Below, one piece after another: positions 1-6,469 of a stretch of DNA of 36,780 nucleotides. The notes under the pieces are model-generated. The model saw only the letters and a program-made list of their open reading frames with translations. It was not told where the DNA came from and made no database searches. The DNA comes from Phycisphaerales bacterium. GTDB lineage: Bacteria; Planctomycetota; Phycisphaerae; Phycisphaerales; UBA1924. The stretch spans positions 1-36,780 of the forward strand of contig JAJDDM010000142.1 of assembly GCA_029260315.1 (NCBI GenBank), written 5' to 3'. The stretch's first letter is position 1; each line of letters starts with the position of its first letter. The position numbers were made by a program, and so were the translations under genes.

Positions 1-612
1 GCCGCCAGCTTGGTCCAACTCGTCGGCGAGGGGCTCGACAAGGCCCCCGGCTGGCAGGCGTGGGAGGTCGCCGCCGGCCTCGGTGCAGGAGCCCTCTTCT
101 ACGCCCTCGCCTCGGCGTGGGTCCGCGACAACGACGACTTCGACCTGCTCAAGCTCCGCAAGTCCGGCGGCGTGCAGTCGCTCATGATCGTCGCCGCCAT
201 GACCGTCCACTCCCTGCCCGAAGGGGTCGCGATCGGCGTGGCGTTCGGCTCGCGCGAGGAGGGGCTGGGCCTCGCGGTGGTCTCGGCGCTGGCGGTGCAC
301 AACATCCCCGAGGCGATCGCGATCACGCTGGCGCTGCGGGCCAACGGCGTGAGCACCTGGAAGTGCCTGTGGTGGGCGATGTTCACGAGCCTGCCGCAAC
401 CGCTGGCGGCCCCATTCGCCGCGTGGTTCATCTGGATCTTCGAGCCGCTGCTCCCGGCGGGCATGGGCTTCGCCGCCGGGGCGATGACGTTTCTGGTGAT
501 CGACGATCTGATTCCCGAGGCGCTGGAGAAGTCGACGCGCGTGCGGACGGCGGGGGCGTTCATGGGTGGGGTGATCGTGATGATTGTTTTGGGGCGGTTG
601 GTGGGGATGTGA
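1..612 (+). CDS. ZIP-family metal transporter, 5' end cut off by the window
   Basis: The frame is open from the first base, so the start lies upstream and 203 C-terminal residues are visible. The protein is mostly hydrophobic helices. It carries the two signature metal-binding helices of the ZIP/GufA family: HSLPEG near visible residue 71 and HNIPEA near residue 100. In this family these His and Glu residues form the binuclear site for zinc or other divalent metals moved into the cytoplasm. A loop with DNDDFD before the first signature helix may bind metal. The TGA stop is followed within 20 bases by a CACGGAGT repeat array. Family membership is firm; the metal transported cannot be told from sequence. 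Confidence 0.9.
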   Translation, partial: AASLVQLVGEGLDKAPGWQAWEVAAGLGAGALFYALASAWVRDNDDFDLLKLRKSGGVQSLMIVAAMTVHSLPEGVAIGVAFGSREEGLGLAVVSALAVHNIPEAIAITLALRANGVSTWKCLWWAMFTSLPQPLAAPFAAWFIWIFEPLLPAGMGFAAGAMTFLVIDDLIPEALEKSTRVRTAGAFMGGVIVMIVLGRLVGM

Positions 613-630
613 TGAGAGGCGAGGAGATTC

Positions 631-660
631 ACCACGGAGTTTCACGGAGTGGCACGGAGT
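631..660 (+). repeat. CACGGAGT decamer array 1 (three units)
   Basis: Three head-to-tail 10-base units of the form NNCACGGAGT, with leading dinucleotides AC, TT and GG. The array points toward the next gene and pairs in inverted orientation with the array at 2540-2569. Together they bracket the AT-richer gene at 857-2437. Equivalent arrays lie at 3493-3522 and 3979-4008. Confidence 0.9.
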
Positions 661-691
661 TGGGATTGCAGACGGGAGCCAGGCGACAAGC

Positions 692-814
692 GCCGTGAAC
701 TTTCTGCAGCGTACCGCCGAGGTGGCCGGCTCTGCGGCCTCCTCGGTGCGTCTTTAGGACCTGCACATCGATTCCGCCAGCTTCCGCTGCGGTGAGATTC
801 GGAAAGTTCACGGC
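692..814. repeat. Long inverted repeat forming a 123-bp foldback
   Basis: A perfect 13-base inverted repeat, GCCGTGAACTTTC at 692-704 and its complement at 802-814, encloses 97 bases that contain further GC-rich self-complementary stretches. It lies inside the segment bracketed by the decamer arrays, downstream of the minus-strand gene. It could be a terminator-like structure, a structured RNA or the remnant of a small mobile element. A short reading frame runs through it on the minus strand but has no convincing start, so no protein is called. Confidence 0.55.
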
Positions 815-856
815 TGGAACGGGTTCCTGCTGCGCCCGCCAGAATGCCCCTGCCCG

Positions 857-2437
857 TCATTTGAAATCGAGATGTTTGCCGCAATGGCCAATGACGATCA
901 CACGGTCGTCGGGATCCCAGAGGAAATGACAGCGGAAGGTCTCGGCAACGCTGTCCTTTATGCCAATCTTGAGGTGGGCCATCATCGGTGTGTCCTCCTC
1001 CTTGTACCTAAAGGTCCGCAGCTTGGCCGCTCGCTTGTTGGTCTCAACCGTTTCGGACTCCTTCGGGGAAAAGGCGTTCTTGCCGAAGACCTCCCGCGCT
1101 GCCCCGTCGCCCTGTCCTCTGCTCAACGCGTCGTAGTAGTTACCGCAGAGTGTGGCGAGCAAGCCGAAGGCCTTCCTCGGGTCGTTGAATTTACTGGCCT
1201 TGCGGGCGGATGCCCGAGCGGACTCAAGGATTACGACTCGGCCTCGATACAAGCGTTCGATCGCCTCGAGGCAGCTAAGCAAGTTTGCACCATCGGACAT
1301 CGCCTCCAGAAAAACCTTGCGATCATCAGCGGTGAGTCCTGTGGCAGCTACAGGCGCCGTGTTGCCGGCCCTCTGGAGTTGAGTCTGCAGCGCCTTGACA
1401 GTATTCTCATGCTCCTTTACTTTGCTCTCGGCCTCGGTCCTCTTTCCTTCTTCGTTCTCCAGGTCTCTTTTGAGTTGCTTGATCTCCTTAGTCTGATCTT
1501 TGTCAACCCTCTTGTAGAGGCTCGCCAACTCAGAATCTTCGATAGAGGTTAACGTAGCGGCTCTGTCAAGGGCCGCCCGCAAAGCCAACGCCTGTAATCG
1601 TTCTGGAGATAGATGGGCACGAGCGATCGCAGCGTTCGATCTATGCCCCACCATTGCGAGCAAGTCGCTCTCGGGTCTCCTTCCTTGAGCCGACATACTC
1701 TCAAGATCGGTCGCGAGCAGACGTGTCGACGGTATGAACGAGCCCGTCGCCCTGTCGGCCATGGGCCAGAGGATGTTGACCGCGCCGTGGTATGCGCAGA
1801 ACCGAGCGCCCAGCGCGTCGGCTATGGCGAAAGTATCAGTGGTCTCTGGAATGACAACGACATCCCCGATGCCTACGAGGAGATCATTGAGCCGCTTCGG
1901 ATCGACGCAGTACCCCCCTTCCTGTAGTGGGCTGACCTGCAAGATCGGGTGCTTCCGATCGGGATCTCGAACCGACCATTCGAACGCTTCGCAGTCACCC
2001 TCGGTCAACCGCCCGAGCCGTCCACCAGGCGTATCACTGCTGAGACTGCAAGAGGACAGGATCGCTGGAACAACTAGCGGGCGAGTCGTCTCAACTTCGG
2101 CGCTCACCTGGGCGCTCGCCTCCCGGGTGTGGAGCAAGACGGTGCAGGCTGATCGACTCGGCCCCTGTTGAAGGCCGATCTCAGTGAGCCACTCCCGCCC
2201 TCGCACAGATCGATCGGGGTGAGCAAACCGGAAGGCAAATGCCCGCACGGCATCGTCCTCATACTTCGCCGTCTCGATGTACGCACCGCTTTCGAGGTCA
2301 AGTCGAGGCGGCTGTTGCAGGAGCGGCGAGGCATCACTAATTCGCTTGGTTCGCTTCAGCCATGACTCGACGGCACTAACTACTTTATCATGCGCATCTT
2401 CATCCGTGAGTAGTAGACTTGCGGCGTATACAATCAT
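857..2437 (-). CDS. Uncharacterised 526-residue coiled-coil protein in a foreign-looking segment
   Basis: I do not recognise this protein. The start is MIVYAAS at 2437, preceded by GGGGGTGA as ribosome binding site and an extended -10 box. The first 300 residues look globular. Residues about 310-370 form a charged coiled coil rich in Lys and Glu. A helical region follows, and the last 55 residues (about 470-526) look like a small beta domain ending in HCGKHLDFK. That tail resembles, by eye only, RelE/ParE-like folds found at the end of some defence-associated proteins; this is inference. Base composition and codon use are clearly AT-richer than the flanking genes. The gene is bracketed by inverted CACGGAGT arrays and lies just downstream of sucD. 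Horizontal acquisition is likely; function is unknown. Confidence 0.75.
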   Translation of the reverse strand: MIVYAASLLLTDEDAHDKVVSAVESWLKRTKRISDASPLLQQPPRLDLESGAYIETAKYEDDAVRAFAFRFAHPDRSVRGREWLTEIGLQQGPSRSACTVLLHTREASAQVSAEVETTRPLVVPAILSSCSLSSDTPGGRLGRLTEGDCEAFEWSVRDPDRKHPILQVSPLQEGGYCVDPKRLNDLLVGIGDVVVIPETTDTFAIADALGARFCAYHGAVNILWPMADRATGSFIPSTRLLATDLESMSAQGRRPESDLLAMVGHRSNAAIARAHLSPERLQALALRAALDRAATLTSIEDSELASLYKRVDKDQTKEIKQLKRDLENEEGKRTEAESKVKEHENTVKALQTQLQRAGNTAPVAATGLTADDRKVFLEAMSDGANLLSCLEAIERLYRGRVVILESARASARKASKFNDPRKAFGLLATLCGNYYDALSRGQGDGAAREVFGKNAFSPKESETVETNKRAAKLRTFRYKEEDTPMMAHLKIGIKDSVAETFRCHFLWDPDDRVIVIGHCGKHLDFK

Positions 2438-2455
2438 TGCATCACCCCCAGAGCG

Positions 2456-2464
2456 ATTATGGCA
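2456..2464 (-). promoter_or_regulatory. Extended -10 promoter box of the 526-residue gene
   Basis: On the minus strand the bases read TGCCATAAT, an extended -10 element (TGn followed by CATAAT), 18 bases before the ATG at 2437. No good -35 box stands at the usual distance, as is typical for extended -10 promoters. It suggests the gene has its own promoter inside the bracketed segment. Confidence 0.5.
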
Positions 2465-2539
2465 TCGACCACGCAATGCACAGCCGCCCAGAGCAGCGGC
2501 CCTGCCACGCACCGCTGAGAGCCTAACCTATTTCTCAAC

Positions 2540-2569
2540 CCTCCGTGCAACTCCGTGGAACTCCGTGGT
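2540..2569 (-). repeat. CACGGAGT decamer array 2 (three units, inverted)
   Basis: Three 10-base units in the orientation opposite to array 1; the outermost unit has lost one base of the consensus. The array abuts the sucD stop codon at 2570-2572 directly, with no bases between. With array 1 it forms terminal inverted repeats around 661-2539. Confidence 0.88.
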
Positions 2570-3484
2570 TCAATCCCCTCCCAGCACCGAACCCACCGCC
2601 CCCGGCAGATCCCCGAAGCTCTCCACCACCGTCGCCCCCGCGGCCTCCAACGCCTCCACCTTCCCCGCGTGCGTCCCCTTGCCGCCCTCGATGATCGCCC
2701 CGGCGTGGCTGAAGCGCGTGCCCTCCTTGGCCGCCTTGCCGCCGATGTAGGCGACGACGGGCTTGGTGACTTTGCCCTCGATCATGAGCCGCGCGAGGTC
2801 TTCTTCCATGCTCCCGCCGATCTCGCCGAAGATCACGATCGCGTCGGTCTGCGGGTCGTTCTCGAACATGAGCGCGGCGTCGGGGATGCGCACGCCGAGC
2901 ACGCTGTCGCCGCCGACGTGGCAGATGGTCGAGCAGCCGATGCCCGCCCTGCCGAGGTAATACGCGGTGGAGCTGGACATCCCGCCGGAGCGGCTGATGA
3001 CGCCGACGTTGCCGGGCTTGAACCACGCCTTGGCGGACTCTGCGCGCCCGCCAATCATGCCGACGACGGCCTTGCCCGGGCTGATGACGCCGAGGGTGTT
3101 GGGGCCGACGAAGCGGGCGTCGTGGTCCTTGGCCGCCGCGGCGATCTCCATCGCGTCCCAGACGGGCACGCGATCGGGGACGAGGACGACGAGCTTGACG
3201 CCGGCTTCGATCGCCTCGATCGCCGCGCCCTTGACGAAGCGGGCGGGGACGAGGACGACGGAGATGTCGATGTCGCCGGCGGCGTGCTCGCGGCTGTGGG
3301 CCATCGCCTGTTCGACCTTGTCGAACACGGGGACGCCCTGGACTTCTTCACCGCCCTTGCCGGGGGTGCAGCCGGCGACGACGTTGGTGCCGTAGCCGAG
3401 CATGAGCTTGGTGCGGGCCTGGCCCTCGCGGCCGGTGATGCCCTGGATTATGACTCGCTTTGTTTCGTCGATGAGTATTGCCAT
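2570..3484 (-). CDS. sucD: Succinyl-CoA synthetase alpha subunit
   Basis: A 304-residue protein matching the SucD family in length and order. The N-terminal CoA-binding Rossmann domain starts with VIIQGITGREGQ. The middle holds GVISRSGGMSSSTAYYLGRAGIG. The phosphohistidine loop reads RFSHAGAIIEG near residue 260, supplying the active-site His that carries the phosphate from CoA ligation. With SucC it converts succinyl-CoA, ADP or GDP and phosphate to succinate, CoA and nucleotide triphosphate in the TCA cycle. It is normally directly adjacent to sucC, but here a GxxExxY gene with decamer arrays separates them. The ATG is only 8 bases from array 3 and has no visible Shine-Dalgarno sequence, so the insertion may have altered its translation. 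Confidence 0.95.
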   Translation of the reverse strand: MAILIDETKRVIIQGITGREGQARTKLMLGYGTNVVAGCTPGKGGEEVQGVPVFDKVEQAMAHSREHAAGDIDISVVLVPARFVKGAAIEAIEAGVKLVVLVPDRVPVWDAMEIAAAAKDHDARFVGPNTLGVISPGKAVVGMIGGRAESAKAWFKPGNVGVISRSGGMSSSTAYYLGRAGIGCSTICHVGGDSVLGVRIPDAALMFENDPQTDAIVIFGEIGGSMEEDLARLMIEGKVTKPVVAYIGGKAAKEGTRFSHAGAIIEGGKGTHAGKVEALEAAGATVVESFGDLPGAVGSVLGGD

Positions 3485-3492
3485 GAGGTTTC

Positions 3493-3522
3493 ACCACGGA
3501 GTTGCACGGAGTTTCACGGAGT
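3493..3522 (+). repeat. CACGGAGT decamer array 3 (three units)
   Basis: Three perfect units with leading dinucleotides AC, TG and TT. The array lies between the sucD start and the end of the GxxExxY gene and is oriented toward that gene. It is inverted relative to array 4 at 3979-4008, so the two form terminal inverted repeats around a segment of about 0.46 kb. Confidence 0.9.
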
Positions 3523-3552
3523 GGGGACTGGGGTTGGTCTCGCTGCGCTCGA

Positions 3553-3957
3553 TCAGATGATGCGGCGGGTGATGCCGTCGCGAAGAGACTCGACGTTGAA
3601 GTTGATGAGCAGACCGACCCGCTTCTCGGCGAGCTTCATGTAGGTCATAAGCTGGGCAAGATGAATCGGGAGAACCTTTTCGATGCACTTGAGTTCAACG
3701 ACGATCTCATTCGCCGCGAGCAGATCGATGCGGAAGCCGCAGTCGACTCTGGCTTGTTTGTATTGCAACGGCAACTCGAGCTGCCGTCGGATTGGAATCT
3801 CGCGGAGCAGGAGCTCATGCGCGAGACAGGACTCGTAAGCAGATTCCAGCAAGCCGGGGCCGAGCGCGGCATGAACCTCCATGGCAGCACCGATTACTTC
3901 CCGCGTGAGCCCACCATGTACCAGCTTGCCGTCACCATTGAGCTGTGGCTCTTCCAT
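3553..3957 (-). CDS. GxxExxY protein, PD-(D/E)XK nuclease-like fold
   Basis: A 134-residue protein with the family signature GLLESAY (GxxExxY) near residue 37 and a typical opening block, LTREVIGAAMEVHAALGPG. The segment FRIDLL...EIVVELK near residues 75-88 has the Asp, Glu and Lys spacing of the PD-(D/E)XK nuclease core. It ends with a beta segment GLLINFN, usual for the family. The start is the ATG at 3957, preceded by a strong AAGGAGG site; a longer frame upstream runs into repeat sequence and is unlikely. The gene interrupts the sucC-sucD junction on the same strand and is bracketed by decamer arrays 3 and 4. It looks AT-richer than sucC. The fold is known for the family; its biological role is not established as far as I know. 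Confidence 0.9.
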   Translation of the reverse strand: MEEPQLNGDGKLVHGGLTREVIGAAMEVHAALGPGLLESAYESCLAHELLLREIPIRRQLELPLQYKQARVDCGFRIDLLAANEIVVELKCIEKVLPIHLAQLMTYMKLAEKRVGLLINFNVESLRDGITRRII

Positions 3958-3978
3958 CGCAGGCCTCCTTTGTTCCCA

Positions 3979-4008
3979 ACTCCGTGTCACTCCGTGCAAC
4001 TCCGTGGT
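3979..4008 (-). repeat. CACGGAGT decamer array 4 (three units, inverted)
   Basis: Three perfect 10-base units read on the minus strand, ending about 14 bases from the sucC stop codon and about 20 bases upstream of the GxxExxY start. Spacing and unit number match array 3 in inverted orientation. Confidence 0.9.
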
Positions 4009-4021
4009 TTAATCACCTCGG

Positions 4022-5665
4022 TCAGTCTAAACCCCGAATGTCGAGTTCCACAAAGACCACGGGCGCCCCCGCACGCCGGCACTCGACCTCGCAGGCGATC
4101 AGCTCGGAGTCCTTGCCCGCGATCTCATCCTGCGACACCGCGAGCGCGGGCCTGCCGTTGTCGTCCTTGAGCAGCTCCGCTGCGTGGGCCAGCACCGTTG
4201 CCTTGGTGCTGTCCCAATCTCGCGTATCGATCCACACCCGCCCGCCGGTGATCTCGAAGCGGAACGCGAAGTCGGCGCCGACATAATCCGGCACCCGCGG
4301 GCGGCGCGGCTTCCACGGCTCTCGCACCGAGCCGGCCACCAGCCGCGCGAAACGATCCGCGATCATCCGCGGCGGGTCGTCCTTCTTGTAGCCCTCAATG
4401 GTCGCCGGCACGAGATCGTTGACCGATTCCAGGATCTCGACCGCCCGGTCCTCGCTGTTGCCGCCGAGGCGGATGACCGCGGGGATGTCGAGATTGAGTT
4501 CCCAGAACGCCTTGGCCAGGCCATAGGCGCTCCAGAACTGTTCCTGGCTCGCGACGCCGGAGCCGGAGCCGAAGTAGCCGACGAGGCCGGGCTGGCTGAG
4601 GATGATCCGCGCGGCGCGATAGACCTTCGCGGCGGACGGATTGCCCGAGGTATCCGTGAAGTTCGCGATCGTGAAGCCCTCGGACGTGATGGCGTCCATG
4701 GACATCATCGAGCCGCCGCCGCCGGCGCCGTGGAAGCCGACGAGGGGTAGATCGGCTCTCCGAGCCGATGCGTCGGTCGCAAGCGCGGCGGCGGTGGTTG
4801 TCTCTTCCTGAGAGTCAGAAATCGGCTCGGAGTGCCGATCTACCCAGTCAGAAATCGGCTCGGAGTGCCGATCTACCCAGTTGAGCTGGGCGAAGTAGAA
4901 GGTGCCGCGGTGGTCGGCCTGCTCGATCTCGTAGGCGATGCGTTCGAGCTTCGTCGGCGGATGGTCGAGCTCGCGGGCGATTTCAATTCCGAGGTCAGGA
5001 TGGCGGAAGACGGCATAGTCGTCGATGGTCATGCGGCAGTCCGCCGCGACGACCTCAAACTCATCCGCTCGGAGAGCGGATCTACGCCCGATCGCCAGCG
5101 GATTGATCTCGACGCTGCGCGCTTCGTGCTTCTTCGCGACATCGAAGACCGCTCGAACAGCCTCGGCGACCTTGGGCCGAATCGCCTGCTCAAGGTCGCT
5201 CTCGGCGAGGGCCGCATCGAGTTCGGCCTCGTCCACGCCCGACCTCACGTCGCATGTGAGGCGATGGACCCCGGCTCCCCGCTCCTCGATCCCCGACCCG
5301 CCGCTCAACGAGAGCAGGATGCGCGGGGCCCTCGCGGCGTCGTCGATATAAAGCGAGATGAACAGCTCCCGATCGATCTCGACCAGCTCTTCGATCAGCA
5401 CCTTCTCGACCGGGAAGGCCCCGACCGACATGCCCAGCATCCGCTCGGCCTCGGCCGCCGCGGCTTCGGGAGAATCGACGATCGCGACCCCCCCGATGGC
5501 CTTGCGGCCCGTCGTCCAGGCCTGGATCTTGACGACGCAAGGGCCCCCTAGGGCTTCGGCGACCTCGCGGGCCTCTGCGGGACTGGCCGCCACCGAACCC
5601 CTCGGAATGGTGAATCCGGCTTCGGCGAGCAGGGCCTTTCCCTCGTGCTCGTGCAGTCTTGCCAT
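4022..5665 (-). CDS. sucC: Succinyl-CoA synthetase beta subunit, enlarged by in-frame palindromes
   Basis: A 547-residue protein, against about 390 for E. coli SucC. The N-terminal ATP-grasp part (MARLHEHEGKALLAEAG, VVKIQ, EINPLAI near residue 188, then DDYAVFRHPDL) is clear. The C-terminal ligase part has GFHGAGGGGS near residue 308 and a phosphate-loop-like GSGSGVASQEQ. Extra length has two sources: an added C-terminal domain of about 90 residues, and inserts made by palindromic repeats at residues 195-201 and about 262-307. The inserts fall in the loop after EINPL and in the loop before the ligase domain, both surface loops in the family by alignment from memory. The second insert contains an exact 11-residue duplication, WVDRHSEPISD. 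The frame is intact. A GGGGAGAA ribosome site precedes the ATG. It forms the TCA-cycle enzyme with SucD. Confidence 0.88.
   Translation of the reverse strand: MARLHEHEGKALLAEAGFTIPRGSVAASPAEAREVAEALGGPCVVKIQAWTTGRKAIGGVAIVDSPEAAAAEAERMLGMSVGAFPVEKVLIEELVEIDRELFISLYIDDAARAPRILLSLSGGSGIEERGAGVHRLTCDVRSGVDEAELDAALAESDLEQAIRPKVAEAVRAVFDVAKKHEARSVEINPLAIGRRSALRADEFEVVAADCRMTIDDYAVFRHPDLGIEIARELDHPPTKLERIAYEIEQADHRGTFYFAQLNWVDRHSEPISDWVDRHSEPISDSQEETTTAAALATDASARRADLPLVGFHGAGGGGSMMSMDAITSEGFTIANFTDTSGNPSAAKVYRAARIILSQPGLVGYFGSGSGVASQEQFWSAYGLAKAFWELNLDIPAVIRLGGNSEDRAVEILESVNDLVPATIEGYKKDDPPRMIADRFARLVAGSVREPWKPRRPRVPDYVGADFAFRFEITGGRVWIDTRDWDSTKATVLAHAAELLKDDNGRPALAVSQDEIAGKDSELIACEVECRRAGAPVVFVELDIRGLD
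4751..4769 (+). repeat. In-frame palindrome 1 in sucC (GTAG-headed hairpin)
   Basis: ATCGGCTC, a TCC loop and GAGCCGAT form a perfect 8-base hairpin, directly preceded by GTAG, the tetranucleotide that heads classical REP sequences. It is read through as part of SARRADLP at residues 299-305 of SucC. Its orientation is opposite to the other copies in this gene. Confidence 0.85.
4814..4879 (-). repeat. In-frame palindromes 2 and 3 in sucC, exact 33-bp tandem duplication
   Basis: Two identical 33-base units, 4814-4846 and 4847-4879, each contain the 19-base palindrome (4821-4839 and 4854-4872) with its GTAG head on the minus strand. Each encodes the same 11 residues, WVDRHSEPISD. Identity of the two units suggests a recent duplication. 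Confidence 0.92.
5063..5081 (-). repeat. In-frame palindrome 4 in sucC with compensated stem
   Basis: The same 19-base hairpin with its GTAG-side flank on the minus strand, but the stem has a C/G exchange on both arms (ATCCGCTC with GAGCGGAT instead of ATCGGCTC with GAGCCGAT). The paired change keeps the stem perfect. It encodes RRSALRAD at residues 194-201, in the loop following EINPLAI. Confidence 0.85.
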
Positions 5666-5688
5666 GGCGTTCTCCCCGGGTGGCCGCG

Positions 5689-5694
5689 ATGATA
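5689..5694 (-). promoter_or_regulatory. Probable -10 box of sucC
   Basis: TATCAT on the minus strand, 23 bases before the sucC ATG, fits a TANNNT -10 element and would give a short leader that still contains the GGGGAGAA ribosome binding site. No clear -35 box was found. Confidence 0.4.
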
Positions 5695-5733
5695 GGGGTG
5701 GGGTCGCGCGGGCTCGTGGGAGCGGTGCGGGCT

Positions 5734-5762
5734 TTGTCTGAGTTTCCCCCGCCGCCTATACT
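5734..5762 (+). promoter_or_regulatory. Sigma-70-type promoter of the rpsP operon
   Basis: TTGTCT at 5734-5739, a 17-base spacer and TATACT at 5757-5762 match the housekeeping promoter layout. The predicted leader of about 75 bases runs to the rpsP ATG at 5843. Confidence 0.65.
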
Positions 5763-5842
5763 CCGGGCCCGCCAGCGGGGGCTGTCCCGGCGGTGGACCG
5801 GCCAGATCGACAGAGACTATCGACAGAGACCAGGGAGCTTTC

Positions 5843-6394
5843 ATGGTTCGCATTCGCATGCAGCGCCTCGGGCGCAGGCACCGTCCCTTCTATCGCATCG
5901 GCGCGACCGACGCGCGTGAGCCGCGCTCGGGGACGTTCATCGAGCAGCTCGGGTGGTACGATCCCGTAGCCAAGGACGACGCGAAGAAGCTGAGCCTCAA
6001 GCCGGACCGAATCAAGCACTGGCTGGAGCACGGCGCGCAGCCCTCGGACACGGTCAAGGACATCCTCGCGCAGCAGGATCTGCTGCCGGCGAAGATGCGC
6101 GGCGAGTGGGAGGCCGAACGCGAGGTCAGCCGTCGGCGGGTCGAGGCAAAGCCGGGGCTCAAGCAGGCTCAGGAGGTCGTGGCGAGCCTGGTGAAGTTCG
6201 ATTCCGGCGACGTGGACGCGGCACCCTACAAGAAGCGGATCAACGACGCGCACAAGGCCGCGATGCGCGGCGTGAGCAAAGGCGACGTGGAAGGCGCGAA
6301 GAAGGCCGGCGAGGCGGCGGTTGCCGCGAAGGCCGATCTCGACAAGGCGATCGAGGACTCCAAGGCCAAGCCCGAGGAAGCCGCGGGCGAGTGA
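5843..6394 (+). CDS. rpsP: Ribosomal protein bS16 with long C-terminal extension
   Basis: The first 80 residues are a standard bS16: MVRIRMQRLGRRHRPFYRIGATD, EQLGWYDP, RIKHWLEHGAQPSDTV. The protein binds 16S rRNA in the 30S body. It is 183 residues long, about twice the usual length; the extra 100 residues are Ala-, Lys- and Glu-rich and probably helical. An AGGGAG site lies 6 bases before the ATG. It heads the cluster rpsP, trmD, rplS. rimM, which normally sits between rpsP and trmD, is absent here. A strong terminator follows directly. Confidence 0.95.
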   Translation: MVRIRMQRLGRRHRPFYRIGATDAREPRSGTFIEQLGWYDPVAKDDAKKLSLKPDRIKHWLEHGAQPSDTVKDILAQQDLLPAKMRGEWEAEREVSRRRVEAKPGLKQAQEVVASLVKFDSGDVDAAPYKKRINDAHKAAMRGVSKGDVEGAKKAGEAAVAAKADLDKAIEDSKAKPEEAAGE

Positions 6395-6422
6395 TCGACG
6401 CGACTCAGGAATAGATCTCGAG

Positions 6423-6452
6423 GAGCGAGGCCAACGCGGCCTCGCTCTTTTT
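6423..6452 (+). terminator. Intrinsic terminator between rpsP and trmD
   Basis: A perfect 10-base stem, GAGCGAGGCC and its complement around an AACGC loop, is followed by five T residues. It should end or attenuate the rpsP transcript, which fits the separate -10 box found just before trmD. Confidence 0.85.
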
Positions 6453-6457
6453 CTTGC

Positions 6458-6463
6458 TAGGCT
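6458..6463 (+). promoter_or_regulatory. -10 box of trmD, leaderless type
   Basis: TAGGCT stands 6 bases before the trmD ATG and 6 bases after the terminator T-run. Initiation at the usual distance would fall on or next to the A of the start codon, so the mRNA would be leaderless. No Shine-Dalgarno sequence is visible. Confidence 0.5.
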
Positions 6464-6469
6464 CAGGAC

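Noticed and set aside
629..811. A 60-codon minus-strand frame between the ZIP gene and the 526-residue gene
   Set aside because: The start would be GTG with no ribosome site, and it runs through the inverted repeat and decamer array 1. No homology is recognised.
3493..4008. The decamer arrays as a CRISPR array
   Set aside because: Units are 10 bases with two-base variable positions and no spacers of the usual length; no cas gene is present.
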